From assembly GCA_036674765.1 (NCBI GenBank), contig JARVKI010000011.1, positions 558,001 through 622,000 of the forward strand: a stretch of 64,000 nucleotides of DNA, in the 5' to 3' direction. The stretch is from Seiridium cupressi. Lineage: Eukaryota; Ascomycota; Sordariomycetes; Amphisphaeriales; Sporocadaceae. The notes under the pieces are model-generated. The model was given only the letters and a program-made list of their open reading frames with translations. It was not told the origin of the DNA and did not search any database. Position numbers and translations under genes: made by a program. Of this stretch, positions 34,665-46,507 are shown piece after piece (the first letter of the stretch is position 1; each line of letters starts with the position of its first letter).

Positions 34665-35849
34665 ATATAGAACAGAATATACAAAGCCGCAATGAGAAAA
34701 AGAAATCAAAATCTAGACTGAAGTCGATTGTAGCCCGCCTGCTTTCGCCATTTCACCAAGCCAAAAAGGTGATCATTGAAATTCTCGGCAACTCGTTCCG
34801 AGTGCACATTCGATGATACCTTATTGAGGATATTTCTAACATGGAACTCCTTAGTGAAATCCGGCTCAAAAACAATACTTTAATTTTCATCGTCTACTGG
34901 CGACTGGAAAGGAACAGGCGCAGGATGGACCGCAGCAGCTTATCTAGGAGTGTATACCGTTTCTCTCGCTACACCGGACATCAAGGGGATCATAGTATTC
35001 ACGTCTGTGGCGCCTGGTCATGACCAGCGCGATCTCATCGATGTCGGCAGTAACCTCTTAAGTGGCATCTAGTGTCGGCTGAACAAACCCACTTCCCGAT
35101 GCAGATGTTGCCTTTGATATTCAACTCAGTGGCGAGAGCGTCGAGTATTTTGGCATCAGATACCATGACAAGGTAAACGTTGTCTTCCTTTTCCCAAGAA
35201 ATTCCCCACACTTGATCACATTTCCAAGGGTACATCAAGGGCTGAATTGATTCTAACTACGCATAGAATTGAGGTAGTAAACTTTTCCCAAAGCGCTTTC
35301 AAATTGTAGTATCGGGGCCACGTCCGCGTCGGCAGCTATAGTGTGGTTTGGCCACATGTCATTGCGCCTGATGCTGCGCGCTACAGCTCTTACCTCTCGA
35401 AAGATGGCAAACTGCTTCACGCTGCTTGCACGCTGCTTGCACTGTGGACTCTGTCACCGTAAGACCGATCGGAACAGCCTACCCTCGTGGGACAGACACA
35501 GCGTGGCTCACATGGGTACACTTCAGAAATGAGTATCGGCCAGGGCGAGGGTCTATTCGACCTGACGGTCGAGAATGTTGATATCCTGATTAGCTCGCCC
35601 GAGTCTGGACGATATATTGGCGTTGCCAGCGCCACCTTCAAAGGCGAGACACTCAGCGGCTACGGACAATGGGAAGAGTTTTGGCTTCCTCAAGTGGCTT
35701 AAGAGAGAACTGTATCAAATGGACAGATGAACAAAAATGGAGGTCTTCGTGGGTCAATTTCTCTTGAGATGGCTTGGAGATGAATCGTTCCTTGGGGTGA
35801 TACAGGGTCGGGCAAGCGTTCGTATCTTATCAGATTGTAAAGAGTAAGC
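34665..35849. other. Relic-bearing intergenic region
   Basis: No confident gene. Two short frames look coding: 35529..35702 plus (57 codons, with GEGLFDLTVENVDILISS and TFKGETLSGYGQWEEFWLP) and 35035..35238 minus (CDQVWGISWEKEDNVYLVMV, then LDALATELNIKGN). Neither could be assigned to a family. They may be pieces of decayed genes. Confidence 0.35.
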
Positions 35850-36476
35850 AGGGCGCCCATGTGTACGTGGATTTTTATCAGCTGTGATGCCGCCTCGATC
35901 TTGCTGCAGGCCATTAGTGGTAGCCTAGCTGCCGCGTCAGAAAATATGACTTTTATGAACGCTGAAAATAACATCATCGCCACCGGTATCGTTTTCCGGA
36001 TGGTCACAATGATCGGGTGCGGTATGTTGGCGGCCGAATACATGTATCGACGATCTTGACACTCGAAACTTGCCCAAAAACACTAACAGTATGACACGAA
36101 ATTTGAGGCGTCGAAGTTACATTTGTTTTATGGTACCATCGTGTTTGCGTACGTCACTGTCTTGAGTAGTTATATCTACAGGTAGGTGGAGGACCTTGAT
36201 TGGGGATTGAAAGACGTGGAGGCTAACATTAAATAGATTGCCAGAAATAGCCAGTAGGTAGGGAAATCAAAAGATGCGAAAGGAGAAGAAGTTCTTGGTG
36301 TCGGATGGACTGTAAGTTATGATCTTTAGAATTTGTTTTAGTGGAAGCTGACTTATTCTGTTTAGTAGGGTTGCTCTGGCCGCTATCGCTCTTGCCGTCT
36401 TCCATCTGGGCTTCTTCTATCCAAGCATGAGGACAGCTCCACCGAAATCAACTGCTGGGACTCGCGTCTCTTCCTA
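35850..36476 (+). pseudogene. RTA1-like membrane protein relic (C-terminal half)
   Basis: Recognisable RTA1-family text in order: SCDAASILLQAISGSLAAAS, NIIATGIVFRMVTMIGCGML, then a TGA at 36057. After a break come LFYGTIVFAYVTVLSSYIYR, with a plausible intron 36181..36236, then a short charged piece, another plausible intron, and VALAAIALAVFHLGFFYPSM before a stop at 36475. These correspond to the last transmembrane segments of a seven-span RTA1 lipid-translocating/exporter-like protein. The first half was not found upstream, and stops interrupt the rest, so it is called a pseudogene. A rearranged but expressed gene cannot be fully excluded. Confidence 0.65.
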
Positions 36477-37130
36477 ATCCAGCGAAATTGCTCTCTAATA
36501 ATTTGCCGAACGTACTCGAAGCCCTTTGTCATATGTCGATAGAAAATACACTATATATACCAAACTAAATTGTTTTGAGCATGGATATAAGCTGAGGCGG
36601 ACGACCCTGTCACATCTATGAATACTTGCAGCGCGAGAGTGAAATTTATATCCATCTACCTAGGAAGAGGATTTGTATCGAGTTTTCTCACAGCTCAGCA
36701 AAACCGCGTTGAAATCGTGGCGTTTTACCTTAATTTGCCTTCTCCAGGCTTTAGAGGTGAAATGTTTCCATAGAAGACTTGGATACATTTTGTGCTTTCC
36801 CCCTGCACGATAGAATCAGTCTTATCTATAAGAGCTGACGATCAACCACGTGGCCACTATCGATTGTCTTATGCGTGGAAATATATTGTCCAGTAGCTCA
36901 ATAAAACTAATGCGACGTGCTCCTTGCTCCTCAACTCCTAAATAGAGGATACGGGTAGCGAGATCGCTCAGCCGACTATTATCTCCGCCTATTCGAATAT
37001 TTAGATACTAGGAACATATACTTGAGATTATACTTGGACCTGGAGTTGTGAAGCTTGACGAGACCTCTGATTGTCCTTGAGTCTGGTAGTGTAGTTTGCT
37101 AATTATTATTTTTTTACGCCTACAGGTAGC

Positions 37131-37560
37131 GCCGGCAGGCCCTCAGGTTCCGGTGAGCGTATCGCTCAGCCGCTGTCACTCCGAGCAGCCAGGGTTTTCC
37201 CTCCTGGACAATGGCGCATAGGGGCTGGATCCGCCGTATCAGTTCGATGAGCTGGCCTAAGGGAGATTTCGGGGCGATGTCGGATGCCGTCACTGGCGCC
37301 GACGCTCAGGTCCACGCTCGTGGACAGGATGCTAAGCTCGGCAGGTAGTGTTTTCGAAGCGAACGCCCAGATGGACACTAAGATCGATACCTAGCGGGAA
37401 TACAGCCTCGTAGGTCTTAGGGTTCACGAGTGTAGTAGCACGATTTAGCCCTACAATATTATCCTTTGAGTTTCGAGAGCAATGGCCACGCACGCGGCAC
37501 CCGCTATATTGGTAGCAACCTTGTGCAGAGCCGCGGTGGTCAGCACTGCTCTCAAGAGAG
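37131..37560 (-). pseudogene. Unidentified protein-coding relic
   Basis: On the minus strand, three frame-broken pieces look protein-like: AALHKVATNIAGAACVAIAL (about 37530-37465), NPKTYEAVFPLGIDLSVHLG (about 37425-37365) and SPLGQLIELIRRIQPLCAIV with VQEGKPWLLGVTAAERYAHR (about 37265-37150). Stops and frame changes separate them. I cannot name the family. Confidence 0.35.
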
Positions 37561-40343
37561 CTGGATGCTTTAGTGACGAAGCAAGGATGACGTCGCGCTA
37601 GACTCTCTGGCCTTTACTTCTTCCCTAGAGTGTTTGGTCGGTTCTGGTGAGAAATAAATGCACCAGATCTGGATCGATTAGATACGAGCTTCGTCCAGTG
37701 GTTGTATTATCACGAGCCTCGCAACTTCGCCAGCTGTACCCGAGCGGTCCATAGCCGCTAGAGACGAAGGGTACTATCTAAGGTAAGAGCATGATTCGAT
37801 TCGGTGAACGCAACGCTTGAAGAACAGTGCAAAGTCTCGTCGTATTCATGACGGCTGTCGGGTCAGCACCTCCTTGGGCCACAGACGGCGGCAAATGGGG
37901 AGACTTGCCTTGACTTTGTGATGCTTGTATTGCCTGTACCCGTGTCTAGACTTGGTATGGGCCTTTATGGTTGTTATAGAGACTTATTCAGTAAGATGGT
38001 GCAATTAAGACTTCATTGTTCGAGCTGAGTTCCATCAGTATTTTACCTGCAGGTAAAGTATTGCCTTGGACAATCTTAAGTATTGATTCGGTCGGTCACT
38101 TGTTAGCGTTCCGCGCCGTTGTGAGCACAGTTGGCACAATCGATAGAAGCGCTTAGAATTTACATTGAATAGCCATTTTCTACCCCTTGTAAAACACGTA
38201 TCCAGTTCCATCATAAAAATCTGTGCAGGGACGATGTTGGCATGCAGGTTGGGGGGTTGAGTCTGGGTGAAAAAGTGATAATCGACCAGGTTGTCATTAC
38301 GCAGCGGCGATGGTGGACTTGAACTTTAGGTAGCAGCAGCTGGTTGAAGGCTCCCTTCCACGGGCTCTATCTAATCGACAGCCAATCGGATGGCTCCCCT
38401 TTATGTAGGACCACCTCCCCCTTGTGGTATCAGACACGTTGAGGCAGATTGTCCGCGGACCATTTGGTTGCAACTTCCATGATTGAAAATCGAACAACCC
38501 CTCAACTTTGTGGCGACGCAGCTCCTGGATTGCAATTATATCGCCGGAGAGGCAATTGCTACACATTTGCTTGTTAGTTTCCTCAACTATGCGCTCGTAG
38601 CCTCTTCGGGTTCGCCGGGGCCCTTTCGCGCCTCTTCACGTATGATCGTACTCCTTCTCTTTTTGCCTTTTCGAAGAAGCCAAGCTGATAAGTTCAGATC
38701 CAAGTTTCACACCCCGCATGGCTGTGGTCGCCGTAAGCAACCATGGCAACATGACTCGGGCGTGATAAGGCGACGGGTCAGACGATGCATCCCCAGCCAA
38801 TTAAGGGACCACGATCGACCTTCCATCTTCGCAGGATGAGATGGCATAAATAGGGCTCGGGCCACAGACCACCTCGGGGGCAAATGCATCTTTGTTTTGG
38901 TCGACTATTGGAAATAAGCTTATCACAATTGCCCTTCCCCGCATAAGGCTCTGCCCCATTGTGGTCTTACACGGGTTCCTCGCCACTCCTACGTGCCAGT
39001 CTTCAATGAATTGAGCAACATGGCCTCACGAAGGCCAGCTTGAGGACTCGAGGTGTATCGTCCCATTGAGCGTCCTTATTACTTGGCAGCTACATGGAGG
39101 AAGTCATCCCACCAGGGCTGCGAGATCATGCGACTCTAAGCTATGTGCATAGCTTCAGTCACGACGGTGGTGGGACGTGGCATTGACGCCCAGGGGGTGG
39201 CGACTGCATTGCTGCGGTTTTAGCTCCTTCAATATCGCCCTATCACCGTGGGTCCCAATAGGTTTCGCGCAAGGCCCTGCATCTAGCATTTCCTCGAACA
39301 GGTCGATCACTCGGAGGTTCCAACACTACCTGCCTCTCAGCCCTCAGGACGACTTCCATGAATCAAGTTCCAGTCCCTGAACACCAGACAGAAATACGAA
39401 AGTAACGCGTTTGCGATCTGAAGCTTTCAACCTTGAGACGGCCAAGGGTGACAATATTTGGGTCACTCAAATGCTAGTTATAATGCGTCTCAAAGGCGGC
39501 AGAAACTCAACTCGTGCCTCGGGTTGCAACATGTTGCCACAGCTCGCAGAATACAGCCCGGGCAACCATTCGAAAGACGAGGGTGTCGGGGAGAGAAACT
39601 TGCTAATTAGTACAGGCTAACATGTCTCTCGCCACCATCATCATTCACACCTATCAATTTCCGCAAAAGAACACTACAGAAATCTCGCTTATATGGCGAC
39701 ACGCTTGGAAAATAACATTGCTATGGAATGTACAAGCCTTAGATGGGCGCCCGTTCGATATATTGCAGTGGTTCGACGCACACACACTGTGATTCCGGGC
39801 AGCCCGTGACACACACTCCTAGAGCGTAACTTACCCGCATGGCGCAACTTAAGATGTTCGATCAGCTAGTGGTGGCGATTATGAAATCCATACAGAATTG
39901 GAGGTGTTTTGGCCCACGGATCGATCCCCATGGCGAAATTCTGCAGCTTAGCTGCCTCCCTCAGGCGGCGTGGCTGGTTCAAAAACTATCATCGTCCGCT
40001 GTCTTGCTTCTTCGATTGCTATTCGTGATCGGAATTATAAGCATCGCGCTGCTCTCTATCTGGGGCTGCCTGGTATATCACTTCCATTACCACTAATAAT
40101 CCTATTATTCCTAACGACACAAATTTGGCTAATTCGAAGCGGACCATTCCCATACAAAGAAAACATCAAAACCAATCGATTTAACATGTCTGTGCGATCC
40201 CATAACGGCCCAGCCAACCAGAATAGGTATATATCTCCGGAGAGAAATGCATCAAAAGCACTGACCCTTCTCTCAGCAACGGTCACGACCGAGGCGGTCT
40301 TGCTCAAGTACGAATCCAGAGATACCTCGACGAGCCTATTCAG

Positions 40344-40664
40344 AACGGCAACAGACTCGTCGCACTTCCCGCAAGGACGGAAGACCCAAAGTCGGCAGAA
40401 AGGCAGGCTGAGATCGAGGCGAGACGTCGCATCGAACTCGCCCTGAGGAGACTCCACTATGCGTGACTCGGGGAACTGTTTGTTATCGTCTTGGGCGTCA
40501 GGTTCATGGATCATGTACTGGCTTTGCTGCTTCTAGATGCCTTTGCTCGACTCGTCATTGGCCTGTTGAGATGCTCTACAAAACGGAATATACTCCTTAC
40601 TTGTCTTGCCCTTGCCCTCGCGAAACCGCTGTGTGGTGAACAATACGTAAGCCACGGCGGATAG
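40344..40664 (+). pseudogene. Possible membrane-protein relic
   Basis: A 106-codon frame reads RQAEIEARRRIELALRRLHY, then one TGA at 40464, then LGELFVIVLGVRFMDHVLAL and LLLDAFARLVIGLLR, with two hydrophobic stretches. The TGA could come from CGA by one C-to-T change. No family recognised; it could be chance. Confidence 0.25.
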
Positions 40665-41920
40665 AGCCGTGAAAGATGTCTAGTGCATAGGCTGTCTCTC
40701 TGGTTGGGTGTCACGTTACGCCTTGCGTTGTACAGCATCTTCCGGTAGAGCTTTGAGAACTGCTTGGCTGGCCTTGAGTGAGTGGAATATCGTCTTAAGT
40801 TTGCCAGAGCTCTGTCAAGTGATAGAGTGGGAGGCCTTGTCACTGGTACACTTGTCTTTGGAGGAATCCGTCGACACCCAGCGGAAGGATGCAAGTTGTG
40901 GTGACCAGCCGTACAGCTGATAGAGCATCATCGTAGATGCAACAAGAAGCCTGAAAACATTCACGACATCTGTCGACGAATATGATTGGATTTGATCGTC
41001 CAATTTCAGGCTGTCGTCGCCGTCGCAGGTCCCTCCCCTCCACTGTGGTGAGTCGCGTCCGCGTCGTTAGCCCCCCCTTGAGCACGTTCTGACTGAGCAA
41101 ACGTCCCAACCACCTCCCCCACGACAAGCAAACATATGGTAGTCCCGTGACACCTAGACAATAGCACAAACCACCCTCCTAGGCACCTCTTAATCCAAAA
41201 TAGGTCATCTTTCTTTCGACCCGCCCATTAGGGGCGGGTCACACGGCCTCTTGGCTGAGTCGGTAGCTTCTCACTCCCGTGCATGTTGTGAACCGTCCTC
41301 CCAGTCCCTGTGAGTAGGTAGTTCAACTTCCACCCTAGTGCAGCTTTCCACTCGCGTCCCAAGTGATATTGAAATCCTGGCCAGGTGCAGATGTAGGGCG
41401 GGGGAGTAGCCCCCGCCTGAACTGTTTTGCATCTTTTACTTCCTTTTATTTTTTTTGGCCCTGCATTCTGCAGCATATTCCTTCATCCATACCTGAGTGG
41501 CTGCACAGCATGTATGGACGGATTACCTCAAGCTCGCCGACTTTTGTATACATGGCGCCACATGTTGATGGTGATAATGCTCTTGGTGCGATTTCAACAT
41601 TCTGAATGACGGCTGTTGGCACGTCGAGGACCTCAAAGTTGATAAACTACTGACATGTCCATACATGAGAAGTTGTCAAAGCCGCTCACGATCACGTAGA
41701 GAATCAATACAGATTTAGGAATCCAAGGAGAGTGGATCAGCTATATGCAACACCACCTAGTTAGTCCTCAGACTCGGCTGATAGAACGGCGATTGAGCAC
41801 CGTCGGACGAAGTGGGCTTGCACATTAAATGATCAAGCCTGTGACTTGGCTTACATATAGAAGCTTGCTCAAAGTGAAAAGGGGGTTTCTAATGGCCGCA
41901 GAATAGAGCATGTTCTGCCT

Positions 41921-41963
41921 TTAGGATGCCTTGAAAAGAGCGCAACTTGCTCATTGGTAAGCA
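41921..41963 (+). repeat. Dispersed repeat, copy 1
   Basis: Matches 56041-56082. Shared core here: AACTTGCTCATTGGTAAGCA, preceded by TTAGGATGCC and an A-rich stretch. The two cores differ by two transitions. Confidence 0.5.
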
Positions 41964-42890
41964 TTAATGGGAGACGCTGTAAGCGGGGACGAAGCCCGTC
42001 AGCCTTCACTCCATAATTGCGATACCCTCAAACTGTAGGTCATGAACGGAAGCAACGGTTTCGGTATAACATTCAGTGGTGTTCTCATAGAATCTCGCTC
42101 ACCTGATATGACCAAGAAGACTATGTGGAGATCACGATATCCTCCGAACGACCTCGCGGAGCTGGTGGGATAAGCGGAGTCACTGAAATTAGTACTATAT
42201 AACTGGAATACTTGTATCTCTTGGAATTAGGTACTGCTGATCCCTTACGTTCACGCTGACTGGTCTACGCGCGATGTCACGAAGGTCAGTCATGCTTCCA
42301 AGGAACACGAATCAATTTGGTGAGTTTTCAAAATGTCGACTGGCATAACTCGAATTGAGCTAAATAGAAGGCAGGGGATAGACAAAAAAGAAAAAGAAAC
42401 AGGAACATTTACCCCTTGAATTACAATGATCAGAGCAACTTTTGTATACGGTGGAGTAAACTATGATCATCTCCCTATTGAACAAGACCTTAGTGATACC
42501 ATATGGCGGTAATTAGCAAGTTAGACTGAGAACAGAAAATGTAAAGGCCCGCCTGCTAAGTATCAAAAGATATGAATACTAAGTTATGGAGTAACAAGTC
42601 ACAATGTTGTCGAAAACATGAACATTTTGGCCATAGCGACTCAACTGTAACTAGAAGGAGGCAGAAGGCGACGTTAAAAAAGACCCACATTAACACAAGC
42701 TCGATTACTCGCATATCGTTCTAAAAGCTTAGGTGCTCCTGCTGACATACATACATGCTCGAGGGCCCGATAAGATAAGCCCAGCGACGTCAGTCCCCAA
42801 AAACTTACAGCCTCGTCCACCTCGACCTCAAGAAATCGACAGCCTTATCGCCTTTCTCACTCCGAAAGCCTTCGTCACAAAGCCACCAAG

Positions 42891-43877
42891 ATGCCAGCAG
42901 ACCTATCCTCATACCTGGCAACGCACTACCTTAGCGCCGACCCGAAACCATCAAAAAAACGCAAGCGCAACAAGGACCCCTCGGCCGGCCTACTCATCAC
43001 CGACGACTCAGAGACCGGCTGGACGCGCTCTGCGAACGCCGATGAAGACGACGAGAATACCCCGGCCACCGTCGCAGGAACATCAGCCGAGTTCCGGAAA
43101 GCAAAGCAGTCAGGATGGAAGACGGTGGGGGCGCCGGCGCCTAAGGAGTCCGACATAGCCGCCAAAGAAGACGCAGCCGCGAATGCAATCCTGGCGTCCG
43201 CAGCGGCGGAGTCGGCCCAAGCCTCGGGGCGGCAGGACGACGACCCGGCAGTCGTCATGATGTCCGACGGCACGCACGCGGGCCTGCAGACAGCAGCCAC
43301 GGTGACGGCTCAGCTGGCGCGGCGGAAGGCGCTGGAGGAGGCCGAGTTCGAGAAGATGCGGAAACACGAGAAGGAGGCCGAGACGGTGTACCGGGACGCG
43401 ACGGGGCGGCGGATCGACATCAGCATGAAGCGGGCCGAGGCGAGGAAACAGCTCGCCGAAGCCGAGGAGAAGAAGATGGAGGCGCTGGAGGCGCTCAAGG
43501 GCGAGGTGCAAATCGAGGAGGCCAGGAAGAGGAGGGAAAAGCTGCAGGATGCCAAGCTCATGACGGTTGCGAGGGGCGTAGATGATGAGGAGATGAATCA
43601 AGAGCTGAAGGAGAAGGTCAGGTGGGGGGATACCATGGCCGACTTGATTGGAGGCGACAAGGGTGGCGCCGGAGGAGGCACGGCGGGAGGCAAGAAGAAG
43701 AACAAGGGAAGACCGATATATCAGGGTGCCGCGCCGCCGAACAGATATGGCATCCGTCCAGGATATAGGTGGGACGGCGTGGACAGGGGCAACGGGTTCG
43801 AGGCCGAAAGGTTCAAGGCCATCAACCGCGTGGAACGGAACAAAGGACTGGAATATAATTGGCAGATGGACGAGTAA
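42891..43877 (+). CDS. BUD13: Pre-mRNA-splicing factor BUD13/CWC26
   Basis: Single exon, 328 aa. The C-terminal third carries the Bud13 signature: [20 protein letters not shown] at 167-186 and [19 protein letters not shown] beginning at 281, followed by NGFE. The middle is a charged coiled-coil ([28 protein letters not shown]). The N-terminus has a basic patch KKRKRNK and acidic stretches. In yeast, Bud13 is a subunit of the RES complex, with Pml1 and Snu17, which acts on the spliceosome before the first step and promotes nuclear retention of pre-mRNA. A Gly/Lys-rich insert lies at about 258-272. The start is the first ATG after CCACCAAG, a good context. Convergent with the TFIIF gene downstream. 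Confidence 0.93.
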   Translation: MPADLSSYLATHYLSADPKPSKKRKRNKDPSAGLLITDDSETGWTRSANADEDDENTPATVAGTSAEFRKAKQSGWKTVGAPAPKESDIAAKEDAAANAILASAAAESAQASGRQDDDPAVVMMSDGTHAGLQTAATVTAQLARRKALEEAEFEKMRKHEKEAETVYRDATGRRIDISMKRAEARKQLAEAEEKKMEALEALKGEVQIEEARKRREKLQDAKLMTVARGVDDEEMNQELKEKVRWGDTMADLIGGDKGGAGGGTAGGKKKNKGRPIYQGAAPPNRYGIRPGYRWDGVDRGNGFEAERFKAINRVERNKGLEYNWQMDE

Positions 43878-44396
43878 ATTCGAAAGCCTGGTATGCAGGT
43901 CTTCCTGGTTGGCGCCACAATGCATGAGGGCAGCTCAAGCAAATCATGATACCCAAAGCGACGAAAACCATTACAAGACTGTGCTCTGAGAGACAGGGTC
44001 TGCTTCACAACAATGCTACGAGTATTATCTCACTACTTGTTTCCTAATGATCTAGGATACTGGTTATCGTTGATCATGTATCAGTGAAAACCAAAAGGGG
44101 GTTGCGTGGAAAGCATTGCGGTATCACTTCAAGCATGGGATATAGCACATTTCTCGTGATTGTGTGGTGTCCAAACTAGAACCTATAGCGTAAGTGCGCA
44201 TTTCTCTGACTCCTGGGAGGAAATGCTGCAGCTCATAGCTAGCAACCTTCCTCGCGAGAAATCAATCGTATGGCTCCCAATTATTTCGTGTTGCCCCCGG
44301 GGAAGGCGGACGTGTCCCTCAATCATAGGGTAAACCTACACCAAGGACATGCTGCCTAAAGGAAGACTGGGCATGCAACCTCTCTCGAAAAGGAAT
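43878..44396. other. Intergenic between convergent BUD13 and TFIIF genes
   Basis: About 520 bp holding both 3' ends. No gene or clear terminator motif identified. Confidence 0.6.
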
Positions 44397-46507
44397 CTAT
44401 GCCACCTTCTGCTTTCTAGAAAGAGTCCTGGTATCCTTCTTGAATATGCTATTTTCTTTCACCAATTGGATGAAATCCGCTTTGGTGGTCTTGGTTGGAC
44501 CCTCGCCAATCCGGGCGCTGAACAACTTCAACAGTTGACTGATGTTGAGCCCCTTTGCGGGATCGCCTGGTAGAGCATCAATGATCTCTTGGGCTGTAAG
44601 CGGTTGTGACATTGGCGAACGAGCACCGGAGGCAGGAGCGGGACTACCAGCTCGGCTGCCGACGGGCGTGCCTCTTGCGCCTGTACCGGTTGCGAGATTG
44701 CTGCCGGTCTTCTTCTTCTTGATCTTGCCGCCAACGCCATCCGACATCTCACCACCAGTAGCTTCCGCGTCGCTAGCCGATCCTGGCCCAGGGCGTCGAG
44801 GAATGGGAGTTGAACTACGGCTACCAACAAGAGAAGAGTTTGAAGGTCCGACCTTTTTCTTCTTGTTTTTGCGAGTAGATTCGTTTCCGCTGGAGTCAGA
44901 GACCATGGGCGAACCAGGTCGCTTCAGGGATTTGCCTTTCTTAGCAGCGTCCCCGAGCGCCTTCTTGCCTTGTGGGGTATTATCGCCTTTCGAGGAGGCG
45001 CCAGCGGTCTTATCCTTGCCGTCTTTTTCTTCTTCCTTCTTGGCTTTCTCCTCATCAGATTCCGAGCCGGACTCGTCATCGCTCTGGTTTGTGTTAGATC
45101 TCTCCGGTCAATTTTTTGGGCCTCACTTACAGAAGAAGCAAAAGGATCCCGCTCTCTTTCGGAGTCATCACTGTCATCATACTGAAACTGCTTGTCTCGT
45201 TTCTTGAGAGCCTTCTTCATGTTTTTGCCGAACAACTTCCTCTCAAGGTCCTCCCGATGCCGTTGAGCCTCTTCCTTCTCAACAGCTTTCTCATCCGCAT
45301 CGCCAAAGAGGTTCGCCCGCAGTTGGTCTCGGCGAACCTTGTCCTGGGCGTCCTTGCTATCTTCGTCCTTTTCAGGCTCAAAGCCGGCCGTCTCATCATC
45401 GTCCTGAAACTCATCGCCCGACATATCAATGTCGTCGTGATCTTCCTTCTCCCGCCGAGAAGACTGTTTGTAGGTACGACTTTCTTGCTTGACCATGCCA
45501 ATGCCACGAGATTCGGTCAAAGCTTTCTCGGCCGCCTCACGTTGCTGGTCTCGCATAGCCCATCTTGCAACGGGTACCTTCTTCTTCATGACAGCTTCAA
45601 CCTCATCCAGAGTCATGGCATTCACCGACGATCTCTTCGACGTGAACTTGTACCATTTCTCCAAAGGTGTCACCATGAACTTATTGTCCCTGTACATGAT
45701 AGCCACCTTGGTGTCCGAGAGGGGTTGCTCGTACTGTCCAACCCATACGTTTCCACCGTCGGCATCTTCCAGATGCCAAGGCAAAGCTTCCTCATATCTG
45801 AGCTCGGATTCTTTCTTCTGTGCTTCGGTCCTTGGTCCATGGTGGACTTTGGTACCCTGCGGTTTGTCCTTCTGCTTGGGCTGCTTCTTGGAAGGTCCGC
45901 CGGATGGAGCTTTCTGGGCATCATCAATAGCGCGCTGAGCGTCCCTGTCTGCCTTCTGCTGTGCCAATTTTTCCCTCTCCGCGATCTGTTCAGGTGTCTC
46001 CTCATCCACGGGCGTAGGTTCCTTAACTGCGCGACCGGGAGGGGGTTGTCTGGGATCGCGACGGTGCAATAAAACAGGGCGCGTGAACTCGTCCTGATCT
46101 GAAGGATCGATGCCATTCTTGGTTTTCCTGGGCGGTACCAATCTCATGACATGGGAGCGCATGCCTTCCTTTGTATTCTTCTTGGTCAGAACCAAATCAA
46201 ACTCGCCCATGCCCTCTCTCATAGGGAAAGACCATCCGCCATATTTTTGACGATCGGCGTCAAAATTTGGTTGAGCTTGGGCGCCGGCTTTCGGCTGTGG
46301 CTTGGCATTAGTCGGCTTCGGGGCTACGCCCTTAGAGCTGGCAGGCAATGGGGTCCCCGGCGCATGAACAGCTGCTGGGCGAGCATGTGGCTTCTGTACT
46401 GGACGAAATGGATTGGACTTTGCTGGTCTGCGTCGGGGGACAGGTCCTTTCCCTTGAGGTGGTGTTGGGGTTTGGCCATTAGGGCCACCGGCAGGCGAGG
46501 CGCTCAT
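44397..46507 (-). CDS. TFG1: Transcription initiation factor TFIIF subunit alpha (RAP74/Tfg1)
   Basis: Exons 46507..45131 and 45083..44397, intron 45084..45130 (47 nt, GTAAGT..CAG), 687 aa. After a Pro/Lys-rich N-terminus comes the conserved RAP74 core: YGGWSFPMREGMGEFDLVL, then the split beta-barrel half (ALPWHLEDADGGNVWVGQY, FMVTPLEKWYKFT) that pairs with TFIIF beta. The middle is long and highly charged (Asp/Glu/Lys runs, including the spliced SDDESGSESDEE). The C-terminus (QEIIDALPGDPAKGLNISQL and LVKENSIFKKDTR) is the winged helix that binds the CTD phosphatase in homologues. The protein works with RNA polymerase II in initiation and elongation. Length and order are normal. Confidence 0.93.

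Larger units (their letters stand above)
36477..42890. other. Long intergenic region with unidentified relics
   Basis: About 6.4 kb without an intact gene. Possible relics at 37131-37560 (minus) and 40344-40664 (plus) are listed separately. A diverged repeat copy lies at 41921-41963. An 85-codon plus frame at 39839-40096 has one hydrophobic stretch but no family. The remainder shows no coding pattern. Confidence 0.45.

Noticed and set aside
43110..43925. 271-codon minus ORF across BUD13
   Set aside because: Antisense shadow of the GC-rich BUD13 frame.
45116..46072. 318-codon plus ORF across the TFIIF gene
   Set aside because: Hydrophobic-looking antisense shadow produced by Lys/Glu-rich coding sequence on the other strand.
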